A program made the translations under genes and the position numbers. This document shows, one piece after another, positions 1 through 5,972 of a stretch of DNA of 7,242 nucleotides. This stretch comes from Tatlockia sp. (GTDB lineage Bacteria > Cyanobacteriota > Cyanobacteriia > Cyanobacteriales > Chroococcidiopsidaceae), in NCBI GenBank assembly GCA_013698215.1, contig JACCVJ010000046.1, positions 1-7,242 on the forward strand. Reading direction: 5' to 3'. Every line of letters begins with the position of its first letter. Position 1 is the first letter of the stretch. The notes beneath the pieces are model-generated. The model saw nothing but the letters and a program-made list of their open reading frames with translations. It was not told the origin of the DNA and made no database searches.

Positions 1-389
1 CAGTTTATGCTATTTCATCCACTTATAAAAATATAGCCTCAAATCTCTCCTTTTACACATCTTTTCTAGTTTATTTACATTTTAGTCAGCTTTTACTAGA
101 GTTATTAAGTCAATCGATAGTTTATAAGGTTTACCTTAGACAAGTGATTTTATAGCAACATAGAAACTTTACAATAAAATTTTTACTTACTGCTCTAAGC
201 GTTTACATCCACTTTTCCTTGCCACTTAATTTCATAAGTTTGATAATTATACTTATAACTACCAAGAAATTAAATTGCTACAGGGTAGCTGTTTACAAGG
301 GAAATTAGAGTTAAATATCAGCCTCAAAATATATCTATGGCTACAAAATTATTGGCTATTAGTTATTGCTGGCACTAAAAATAAAGGAG

Positions 390-581
390 ATGAGTTTAAA
401 AAAGCTACCTAGAAGCACTTGCTTTGATAGCTTTAGTTTTACTAATAAGCTTGTACCAAGGGACGATCGCCAACAAGTAATACTGCTGAGAAAGAAGACT
501 ACAATTGTAGACTTGAAGCGAAAGCCAGTTATTAAACTTAAATATTTTGCTAAAGATAGTAGCTTTTTGCGGAAAATTTAG
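390..581 (+). CDS. Doubtful small basic ORF, possibly not a gene
   Basis: An open frame of 63 codons starts at ATG 390, or 71 codons from TTG 366. The product would be strongly basic, rich in Lys and Arg, with no membrane segment or motif I recognise. In favour, an AAGGAG sequence lies directly before the ATG, although it abuts the start codon and so is too close for a normal ribosome binding site. Against, the composition matches the surrounding non-coding DNA, a palindrome (495-514) sits inside it, and a similar-length frame is open on the other strand. It could also be a gene remnant. Conservation in related genomes would decide. Confidence 0.15.
   Translation: MSLKKLPRSTCFDSFSFTNKLVPRDDRQQVILLRKKTTIVDLKRKPVIKLKYFAKDSSFLRKI
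495..514. repeat. Near-perfect palindrome, operator-like
   Basis: CTACAATTGTAG at 499-510 is a perfect 12-base palindrome. After one mismatch on each side it is extended by AAG (495-497) and CTT (512-514). It has no loop, so it looks more like a dimeric regulator site than an RNA hairpin. It lies about 215 bases before the sdhB start. I do not recognise it as a known cyanobacterial operator (it is not an NtcA box, GTA-N8-TAC). Confidence 0.4.
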
Positions 582-635
582 CGATAGAATTAACTGTAGG
601 GGTGGATAGCAAGAAAGATACAATTAAAATAAGCA

Positions 636-643
636 GCGATCGC
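636..643. repeat. HIP1 octamer (one of six in the window)
   Basis: GCGATCGC is the highly iterated palindrome of many cyanobacterial genomes. Perfect copies lie at 636-643, 2069-2076, 3046-3053, 4760-4767, 5426-5433 and 6988-6995, both inside genes and in spacers. Several one-off variants also occur, for example near 463, 3356 and 3416. This density supports the cyanobacterial assignment and does not mark a local element. Confidence 0.9.
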
Positions 644-729
644 ACCCAATAATAGATTACCCTTCGTCCAAGCGGTAAAAATTATTTCCGCTCGTCAGCC
701 AATAAAAATACTAATATTTTCCTGTAAAG

Positions 730-1719
730 ATGCAAGTTATTTTTAAAATCCTCCGGCAATCTGGTAATGCTGCACCACAAGTTAAAAGTTACGAGTTAGA
801 GGTTGAAGCTGGCAATACAATTTTAGATTGTCTTAATAAAATTAAGTGGGAGCAAGACGGCACTTTAGCCTTTCGGAAAAATTGCCGCAATACTATTTGT
901 GGTAGTTGTGCGATGGGAATTAATGGGCGTTCGGCTTTAGCTTGCAAAGAAAATGTTGGCAGTGAAGTAAAGCAATTGTATGGTACAAACAACCTAACTA
1001 ACGGGATTATCCCAGAACTAACTGTTGCACCAATGGGCAATATGCCTGTAATTAAAGACTTAGTAGTAGATATGAGTAGCTTCTGGAATCAATTAGAAGC
1101 TGTAAAACCCTACGTTAGTACCGATGCAAAGGTTCCTGAAAGAGAATTTTTGCAAACACCCCAGGAACGCTTAAAAATAGACCAAAACGGCAATTGTATT
1201 ATGTGTGGGGCTTGTTACTCTGCTTGCAATGCTAGAGAAGTAAACCCCGAATTTGTCGGCCCTCACGCCTTGGCTAAAGCCTACCGCCTGGTAGCAGATA
1301 ATCGCGATGGGGAAGCTGACAGTAGGTTAAAGGAATATAACAAAGGTACTCAAGGAGTATGGGGTTGTACTCGTTGTTTTAATTGCAATACTGTTTGTCC
1401 GATGGAAGTAGCGCCTTTAGACCAAATTACCAAAATTAAACAAAAAATTCTCGCCGATAAAGAGGTAGAAAACAGCCGCCAAATCCGTCACCGTCAGGTA
1501 TTAGTAGAATTGGTTAAACAAGGTGGTTGGATTGACGAACGCGCTTTTGGGTTGCAAGTAGTGGGCAATTACTTAAGGGATGTAAGAGGCTTACTTAGTA
1601 TTGCTCCTCTGGGACTACGAATGTTGGCTAGAGGCAAGTTTCCGCTATCTTTTGAGCCTTCAGAGGGTACAGCGCAAGTGAAGGCGTTGATTGAATCGGT
1701 ACAAGCGCTAAAAGAGTAG
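730..1719 (+). CDS. sdhB: Succinate dehydrogenase/fumarate reductase iron-sulfur subunit
   Basis: This is the electron-transfer subunit of succinate:quinone oxidoreductase, passing electrons from the flavoprotein SdhA to plastoquinone at the membrane. It has 329 residues, longer than E. coli SdhB (about 240). The N-terminal plant-type ferredoxin domain carries Cys52, 57, 60 and 72 for [2Fe-2S]. The C-terminal domain carries CxxCxxCxxxC at 156-166 for [4Fe-4S] and a second CxxCxxCxxxCP at 213-224. In classical SdhB the second group has three cysteines and binds [3Fe-4S]. The fourth, Cys216, points to the type E form, in which a second [4Fe-4S] is found. ATG 730 is the first start after an in-frame stop at 712; no clear ribosome binding site is seen. 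No sdhA or membrane anchor is adjacent, as is usual in cyanobacteria. The stop lies one base from the stop of the convergent lipoprotein gene. Confidence 0.93.
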   Translation: MQVIFKILRQSGNAAPQVKSYELEVEAGNTILDCLNKIKWEQDGTLAFRKNCRNTICGSCAMGINGRSALACKENVGSEVKQLYGTNNLTNGIIPELTVAPMGNMPVIKDLVVDMSSFWNQLEAVKPYVSTDAKVPEREFLQTPQERLKIDQNGNCIMCGACYSACNAREVNPEFVGPHALAKAYRLVADNRDGEADSRLKEYNKGTQGVWGCTRCFNCNTVCPMEVAPLDQITKIKQKILADKEVENSRQIRHRQVLVELVKQGGWIDERAFGLQVVGNYLRDVRGLLSIAPLGLRMLARGKFPLSFEPSEGTAQVKALIESVQALKE

Positions 1720-1720
1720 T

Positions 1721-2245
1721 TTAGCGTGGTTGGGTGGGAATATTTAGGCGACTTTCAGCACGGTTGTAAACTAATATATCCCACTGACCATTGACATTAG
1801 ACTCGAAAGCAATAGTATTACCATCATTGCTGATAGTTGGGTTTTGAACTTGGGCTTGTAAGTTGGGTATAAGGTTGCGCGATTGACGCAATTGCAAGTC
1901 GTAAAGAAAAATTCCCGCAATCCCTTGACGACTAGCCGTAAAAACAATGTAGCGTCCGTCGTTAGAAACATCGGGATGAGTTGCAATTGTATCTAACTGA
2001 TTTAAGCCTGGTAAATCAATTAATTTTTGGGCGATGGTATCAAATAGATAGACATTTTGACGACCAGCGCGATCGCTTGTAAAAATAATATATCTTCCGG
2101 CTATTTTGGGAGTAATATCGCTACTAGGACTATTTAAGCTTTTACCGCCCGGATCGAAAGGATAGCTTAATAAACCTGAATAGCCCGTACAGCCACTTAG
2201 TAAGCTAATTAAGACAATTATTAGCGCCAAAAGAGATCGGATCAT
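1721..2245 (-). CDS. TolB/PD40-type propeller-repeat lipoprotein (second of tandem pair)
   Basis: This 174-residue predicted lipoprotein has a hydrophobic signal peptide ending in the lipobox L16-S-G-C19, so mature Cys19 would be lipidated. The rest is three repeats of the TolB/WD40-like (PD40) kind, at about 42-90, 91-135 and 136-174. Each has a core like PxxSxDGRYIxFxS followed by a strand ending in xLYD. TolB itself is about 430 residues with a complete six-blade propeller plus an N-terminal domain, so this is only half a propeller and is not TolB. The start ATG lies five bases after the stop of its paralogue, so the two are co-transcribed. Shared words such as YDLQL and GQWDI show a tandem duplication. 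The ligand or partner is unknown. It is convergent with sdhB, with one base between stops. Confidence 0.75.
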   Translation of the reverse strand: MIRSLLALIIVLISLLSGCTGYSGLLSYPFDPGGKSLNSPSSDITPKIAGRYIIFTSDRAGRQNVYLFDTIAQKLIDLPGLNQLDTIATHPDVSNDGRYIVFTASRQGIAGIFLYDLQLRQSRNLIPNLQAQVQNPTISNDGNTIAFESNVNGQWDILVYNRAESRLNIPTQPR

Positions 2246-2250
2246 GAATA

Positions 2251-2841
2251 TTAGGGCGATGTCCCAGGGAGGGGAGAATCAGGAAGATCCAATTCTACAT
2301 TAGTCCCTCGATCTAATACTTCAATATCCCACTGACCGCGAAGACTACCTTCAAAGGCAATAAACCGACCGTCAGGACTAATACTGGGATTGCGTACCAA
2401 GCCTTGATACCATTGGTTGAGAATTTGGGGAGTATGAGTAATGCGATCGTACAGCACCATGATTTGCGTACCCCGATTGCTCGTCACATACACAATATAG
2501 CGCCCCGTATAGCTAATACTAGGATTTTCAACGATGGTTTGCTGTTGATTCAAACGCGGTAAAGGGACTAATTGCTGCAATTGCAAGTCGTACAACAAAA
2601 TATTACGACTTGCTTCTCGGTTAGAAACATAAGCTAAATACCGCCCGTTACCGCTTAGGGCTGGCTGTTCTTCGGTATAGCGGCTATTGAGCGCTCCAGA
2701 ACTAATAATATTATCACCGCTTGGAGTGCAAGCGATTGTTAGAACAATTAACCCCAAGCTAAAACTCCAACGCCAGCAGCGTTGGAGTAATGATTTTATC
2801 GAAAACTTTTTCACATTCTCGTCGCAGCGAAAGCGAGTCAT
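2251..2841 (-). CDS. TolB/PD40-type propeller-repeat lipoprotein (first of tandem pair)
   Basis: This is the 196-residue paralogue of the next gene. A basic n-region (Lys11, Lys12, Lys16, Arg21, Arg24) is followed by a hydrophobic stretch (about 28-36) and Cys38 in the context T-I-A-C, an acceptable but weak lipobox. Three PD40-like repeats follow at about 59-106, 107-150 and 151-196, with NPSIS..GR(Y/F)I at the start of repeats 2 and 3. I chose ATG 2841 because it comes one base after the ycf66 stop; the longer frame begins at a TTG (2898) deep inside ycf66. The gap to the downstream paralogue is five bases. A perfect 10-bp hairpin (2764-2788) sits in the signal-peptide codons. Function is unknown; an extracytoplasmic binding or scaffold role is inferred only from the fold. 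Confidence 0.75.
   Translation of the reverse strand: MTRFRCDENVKKFSIKSLLQRCWRWSFSLGLIVLTIACTPSGDNIISSGALNSRYTEEQPALSGNGRYLAYVSNREASRNILLYDLQLQQLVPLPRLNQQQTIVENPSISYTGRYIVYVTSNRGTQIMVLYDRITHTPQILNQWYQGLVRNPSISPDGRFIAFEGSLRGQWDIEVLDRGTNVELDLPDSPLPGTSP
2764..2788 (-). repeat. Perfect 10-bp hairpin within the 5' part of a lipoprotein gene
   Basis: ACTCCAACGC (2764-2773) and GCGTTGGAGT (2779-2788) are perfect inverted repeats around a five-base loop, CAGCA. In the minus-strand mRNA the hairpin begins about 53 bases after the ATG, in codons of the signal peptide. Only four T residues follow it on that strand, so it is at best a weak terminator. It could be an attenuator, a translation pause or a dispersed repeat. 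Confidence 0.6.
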
Positions 2842-2842
2842 G

Positions 2843-3763
2843 TTAAAACTGGTCAAAATCTGTAGAACTATCAGAATCGTCATCCTTAGAGCGATCAATC
2901 GGCTTGTAATCTACATAATCTGTGGGGATAGCTTCATCGTCTCTAGAAGGCTGTACGCTTTCTCCAGTAGGGCGACGCTTGCGCGGTCTAGGAGAAGGGG
3001 TGTCTGTATTTTCAAAATTAGATTGCACGGGGGCGTTATTATTACGCGATCGCTTTTTGATGCTACTAGAAGCTGTACTCCCTTCTTCGTCTGAATTTTT
3101 GGTTAAATCCCACAAGGGTTTTTTGGGCGAATCCCATTCGTCTTGATAGCGAGTTTCTACCCGTGAAGGCGATGAGCGGCGTTGGCGCGGTTTGTCTTCT
3201 TGTTGGCGAGTTTCTTCCCGACTGGAAGAACGCCGGGGTTGATCGTCTTCATAGCTATCATTACGGAGACGGCGGCGAGGAGTTTCTTCTTCGTAGGACT
3301 GGTCAGGGCGACTTGCTCTTGGATCGCGGCTTCCAGGAATCCGGGGACGCACGGGGCGATCGTAATCAAATTCTACTTCGTCTATTTCTGCTTGCTGATA
3401 ATAATTTCCTACCGGGCGATCGTCGTCTACAATCTTTGTGTTGCGCTTGGCTTGCTCGGTCGCAATACCTCGAAGCCGGATACTTTCAACGGCAAAAAAC
3501 ACTGTAGAACCAACTAATAGCACCTGACCAAATTGTAAAATCGGGTCTAGTCGCCATCCTTGGGTAACTAAAATGATGCCACAAACTAGACCTATGGCTG
3601 CAAAAAATATATCGTGATCCCGCGATAATTCTGGGCGAACCGAGCGCAGGAAGTACAACGCCGCCCCGGCTACTGCTAGCAAAATCCCTAATAGGGTATG
3701 CGTTCCAGTCCCAAAATTTACCTGGGCGAGAGTAGTCACCCCGTTCAGCCCAAAATTTATCAT
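2843..3763 (-). CDS. ycf66: Ycf66-family membrane protein with long charged tail
   Basis: This protein has 306 residues counting from ATG 3763. The longer frame starts at a TTG (3784) seven codons upstream, and the family usually begins with a motif like M-x-N-F-G-L-N, so the ATG is preferred. The N-terminal Ycf66 domain has three likely membrane helices, at about 22-40, 50-69 and 75-95. Conserved-looking blocks are RSVRPELSRDHDIFF and the QGWRLDPILQFGQ segment. From about 105 to the end the chain is hydrophilic and disordered, dense in Arg, Asp, Glu and Ser. It has degenerate repeats: SYEEETPRR at 156 and SYEDDQPRR at 170, and ETR at 184 and 203. Ycf66 is found in cyanobacteria and some plastids, and its function is not established. 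Here it heads an apparent operon with two lipoprotein genes and lies downstream of psbX beyond a terminator. Confidence 0.88.
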   Translation of the reverse strand: MINFGLNGVTTLAQVNFGTGTHTLLGILLAVAGAALYFLRSVRPELSRDHDIFFAAIGLVCGIILVTQGWRLDPILQFGQVLLVGSTVFFAVESIRLRGIATEQAKRNTKIVDDDRPVGNYYQQAEIDEVEFDYDRPVRPRIPGSRDPRASRPDQSYEEETPRRRLRNDSYEDDQPRRSSSREETRQQEDKPRQRRSSPSRVETRYQDEWDSPKKPLWDLTKNSDEEGSTASSSIKKRSRNNNAPVQSNFENTDTPSPRPRKRRPTGESVQPSRDDEAIPTDYVDYKPIDRSKDDDSDSSTDFDQF

Positions 3764-3880
3764 TATTATTTTACCAACACTCAAATCTATGTTAACTACT
3801 TGTGATTAAAATTTCTAGTCTAATTGCACTTGTAAGCCCGATTGTCTCAATCTTATAGCTGCGCTTTTAGGGAAGCCTGG

Positions 3881-3930
3881 AAAAATAAAAAGCCTCGGTT
3901 TCGGTCTTGAACAATTGACGCATACCGAGG
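3881..3930 (-). terminator. Intrinsic terminator downstream of psbX
   Basis: On the minus strand CCTCGGT (3930-3924) pairs with ACCGAGG (3899-3893) across a 24-base loop. It is followed at once by CTTTTTATTTTT (3892-3881), a clear U-tract. The loop is long, but the placement about 70 bases after the psbX stop is right for ending the psbX transcript before ycf66. On this reading ycf66 has its own promoter within about 3764-3880. Confidence 0.7.
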
Positions 3931-3953
3931 ATAAAAGTAGTTTGTTTACTGTT

Positions 3954-4002
3954 TAAGCCTATTTATTTGGGAGCCAGCGATCACTGGCTTCCAAGAGGCT
4001 TA
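3954..4002 (-). repeat. psbX: Composite hairpin including the psbX stop codon
   Basis: An inner stem pairs 3966-3977 with 3984-3995 (12 pairs including two G-U type, loop CGATCA). An outer seven-pair stem pairs TAAGCCT (3954-3960) with AGGCTTA (3996-4002). One side is continuous; the other has a five-base bulge (3961-3965). On the minus strand the structure starts exactly at the TAA of psbX. No T-run follows it, so it is more likely a 3'-end stabilising structure upstream of the terminator at 3881-3930. Confidence 0.6.
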
Positions 4003-4119
4003 GGAGCGTTCAACTTTATCTTTTTGGCTAATAAAAATTAGAAAAGCCGTGGCGGGAATCACAATAATTACTGCACCAGCCAGCAAACTATAAAAGAAAT
4101 TCATTAAAGAAGGGGTCAT
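4000..4119 (-). CDS. psbX: Photosystem II protein PsbX
   Basis: PsbX is a single-helix thylakoid subunit of photosystem II, located near cytochrome b559 and the quinone-exchange region. The frame encodes 39 residues, the usual length for cyanobacterial PsbX. It begins MTPSLMNFFYSLLAGA, continues through a hydrophobic helix (about 8-30) with the IPATA segment, and ends ISQKDKVERS. Those end sequences are characteristic of PsbX and make the call firm despite the small size. An AAAGG about 11 bases before the ATG may be the ribosome binding site. The gene is divergent from yggT and is followed by a hairpin over its stop and by an intrinsic terminator, so it is probably transcribed alone. From memory, psbX beside ycf66, yggT and accC recurs in other cyanobacteria. 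Confidence 0.95.
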   Translation of the reverse strand: MTPSLMNFFYSLLAGAVIIVIPATAFLIFISQKDKVERS

Positions 4120-4207
4120 TTATTGTCAACCTTTGTTTACACACTGCACTTTAATTTTAATCGTCTGTTACACCCCTTGCATAGAAGTTTTTGGGCGTTA
4201 GTTGTAT

Positions 4208-4238
4208 TTGTTCGGGCTGAGAACCAATACGTTAAAAT
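4208..4238 (+). promoter_or_regulatory. Weak candidate promoter for yggT
   Basis: TTGTTC (4208-4213) and TAAAAT (4233-4238) resemble -35 and -10 hexamers on the plus strand. The 19-base spacing is longer than ideal. The leader to ATG 4300 would be about 55 bases. The 180-base divergent spacer (4120-4299) must also contain the psbX promoter on the other strand, which I cannot pick out. Confidence 0.25.
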
Positions 4239-4299
4239 GATGTATAGGTTTATTTACAAACTTAAATTTTTTTGAGATGAGACTTCGCGTAAACAATTT

Positions 4300-4593
4300 A
4301 TGAGTGCTATTACTATTACTACCTGGGTTTTGGGAATATTTCTGGGTCTAATGATTTTACTGTTTATTTTCCGCATCGTTCTTAGTTGGTATCCCCAAGT
4401 AAACCTCAATCGCTTGCCATTTAATTTGGTAGGTTGGACAACAGAACCTTTTTTAGTCCCGGTGCGGAAGCTAGTACCCCCCATTGGCGGTGTTGATATT
4501 ACGCCGATTATCTGGATTGGAATTTTTAGCTTAGTTAGAGAAATACTCATTGGTCAACAAGGCTTGCTCAGAATGTTTGCCCAGTTGCAATAG
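4300..4593 (+). CDS. YggT/YlmG-family membrane protein
   Basis: This 97-residue integral membrane protein has two hydrophobic helices, at about 5-29 and 66-85. The family signature is present: FRIVLSWYPQ at 24-33 and the PFLVPVRKLVPPIGGVDITPI block at 50-70. YggT/YlmG relatives in plastids (CCB3 and YlmG1) are linked to haem attachment to cytochrome b6 and to nucleoid partitioning. Bacterial YlmG is usually near cell-division genes, but here it sits between psbX and accC. The precise role in cyanobacteria is uncertain. ATG 4300 overlaps the TGA of a nine-codon frame starting at 4277, which could act as a leader. The stop lies one base from the stop of the convergent accC, so there is no room for a separate terminator. 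Confidence 0.9.
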   Translation: MSAITITTWVLGIFLGLMILLFIFRIVLSWYPQVNLNRLPFNLVGWTTEPFLVPVRKLVPPIGGVDITPIIWIGIFSLVREILIGQQGLLRMFAQLQ

Positions 4594-4594
4594 G

Positions 4595-5950
4595 TTATTC
4601 TTTGGGAGGAAACATGACTTTTTCAATAAAATCAGTGTAAATTTCCCCGGCTAAAAATTCTGGGGTTTCCAAAATTCTTTGGTGAAAGCCGATAGTAGTG
4701 GGTACGCCCGTCAAGGCAAATTCTCGCAATGCCCTTTTCATCCGCTTAATGGCACTAGGGCGATCGCTTCCCCATACAATGAGTTTACCAATCAACGAAT
4801 CGTAGTAAGGCGGAATTTGATAATCGGTATAAATGTGGGAATCGATGCGAACTCCTGGGCCGCCAGGGGGCAAGTAACCGCTAATTCTACCTGGTGCGGG
4901 ACGAAAATCGCGATCGGGGTCTTCGGCATTAATTCGACATTCAATCGCATGACCCCGCAACACTACTTGCTCTTGGGTTTGCTGCAATTTTTCTCCTTGA
5001 GCAATTCTAATTTGTTCGGCAACTAAATCGAAGCCTGTCACCATTTCTGTTACGGGATGTTCTACTTGAATGCGAGTATTCATCTCCATAAAATAAAACT
5101 CGCCATTGGGTGCTAATAGAAATTCCACCGTCCCTGCGCCAGTGTAATTAATTGATTTAGCCGCCCGTACTGCCGCCGCGCCCATTTTCTCCCGTAATTG
5201 AGGGCTTAAAGCGGGGCTAGGGGCTTCTTCTAGTAGTTTTTGATGGCGGCGTTGAATTGAACAATCCCGTTCGCCTAGGTGCAGCACATTGCCGTAATTA
5301 TCGGCAAGAATTTGAAACTCTATATGGCGGGGGCGTTCGACAAATTTTTCTATATACAGCCCTGGATTGCCAAAACTAGCTTCTGCTTCCCCCCTAGCGG
5401 CAAAAAATAGCTTAGTTAGATCGGTGCGATCGCGTACTAGCCGCATTCCCCGCCCACCGCCGCCTGCGGTGGCTTTAATCATTACCGGGTAGCCAATAAA
5501 ATCCGCCAGTTCTTGAGCGGCTTTCTCGTCTTGCAGTAAGCCATCACTACCCGGTACAGTGGGTACACCCGCCGCGATCATAGTTGCTTTAGCAGTAGAT
5601 TTGTCTCCCATTGCCCTCATTGCTTCCGGGGTTGGACCAATAAAAGCGATTTTGTGATCGGCGCAAATTTCGGCAAACCGGGCATTTTCAGCTAAAAAAC
5701 CATAGCCGGGATGAATAGCTGTGGCGTTGCGAGTCAAAGCGGCGGCAATTATTCCCGGTATATTTAGGTAACTTTTACTACTAGGTGCTTCACCAATACA
5801 AACCGCTTCATCAGCTAGTTGGACATGGAGGGCGTGGCGGTCAACGGTAGAATGTACAGCAATAGTTGCGATGCCCATTTCTTCGCAGGCGCGCAGGATG
5901 CGTAAAGCAATTTCTCCACGATTGGCAATTAATATTTTATCGAACTGCAT
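4595..5950 (-). CDS. accC: Acetyl-CoA carboxylase, biotin carboxylase subunit
   Basis: AccC carboxylates the biotin on AccB (BCCP) using ATP and bicarbonate, the first half of malonyl-CoA synthesis. It acts in the cytosol as a dimer. The length, 451 residues, is standard. Domains are the pre-ATP-grasp fold (1-115, with ILIANRGEIA at 6-15 and HPGYGFLAEN at 80-89), the ATP-grasp fold (about 116-330) and the C-terminal domain. Key residues match the E. coli enzyme: Lys117, Lys159, the Gly163-166 loop, His209, Lys238, Glu276, Glu289, Asn291, Arg293, Gln295, Glu297 and Arg339. Nothing essential is missing. The start is ATG 5950, after a short leader containing an inverted repeat and a good promoter at 6037-6010. 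accA, accB and accD are not adjacent, which is common in cyanobacteria. The gene converges on yggT with one base between stops. Confidence 0.97.
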   Translation of the reverse strand: MQFDKILIANRGEIALRILRACEEMGIATIAVHSTVDRHALHVQLADEAVCIGEAPSSKSYLNIPGIIAAALTRNATAIHPGYGFLAENARFAEICADHKIAFIGPTPEAMRAMGDKSTAKATMIAAGVPTVPGSDGLLQDEKAAQELADFIGYPVMIKATAGGGGRGMRLVRDRTDLTKLFFAARGEAEASFGNPGLYIEKFVERPRHIEFQILADNYGNVLHLGERDCSIQRRHQKLLEEAPSPALSPQLREKMGAAAVRAAKSINYTGAGTVEFLLAPNGEFYFMEMNTRIQVEHPVTEMVTGFDLVAEQIRIAQGEKLQQTQEQVVLRGHAIECRINAEDPDRDFRPAPGRISGYLPPGGPGVRIDSHIYTDYQIPPYYDSLIGKLIVWGSDRPSAIKRMKRALREFALTGVPTTIGFHQRILETPEFLAGEIYTDFIEKVMFPPKE

Positions 5951-5972
5951 TTTTTAACAATAATGTCTGTAT

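Larger units (their letters stand above)
1..729. other. A+T-rich intergenic region upstream of sdhB
   Basis: This long spacer is A+T-rich and interrupted by stops in all frames, with no recognisable gene at 1-365. It holds one doubtful small ORF (390-581), a near-perfect palindrome (495-514), one HIP1 octamer (636-643) and a small hairpin just before sdhB (AGCGG at 671-675 pairing with CCGCT at 688-692). Short words recur (CATCCACTT at 16-24 and 206-214; AGCCTCAAA near 35 and 320), but they are too short to call repeats. The promoter of sdhB should lie in the last 200 bases; I cannot pick a convincing -35/-10 pair. Confidence 0.6.

Noticed and set aside
405..623. 72-codon minus-strand frame in the 5' spacer
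   Set aside because: The hydrophobic-looking translation comes from the A+T-rich spacer. No ribosome binding site or family match is visible.
2843..2898. Longer N-terminus for the first lipoprotein, starting at TTG 2898
   Set aside because: It would overlap the end of ycf66 by 56 bases and add a second hydrophobic stretch before the signal peptide. ATG 2841, one base after the ycf66 stop, is simpler.
2687..3507. Several plus-strand frames opposite ycf66 and the first lipoprotein gene
   Set aside because: They are antisense to well-supported genes. The Arg/Asp/Ser-rich ycf66 tail, with its biased codons, leaves the opposite strand open by composition.
4679..5026. 115-codon plus-strand frame opposite accC
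   Set aside because: It is antisense to the strongly conserved biotin carboxylase and the product shows no family resemblance.
5454..5472. Inverted repeat CCACCGC-N5-GCGGTGG inside accC
   Set aside because: It falls on the codons of the ATP-binding glycine-rich loop (Gly163-166). Repeated glycine codons next to Thr-Ala explain the pairing without a regulatory role.
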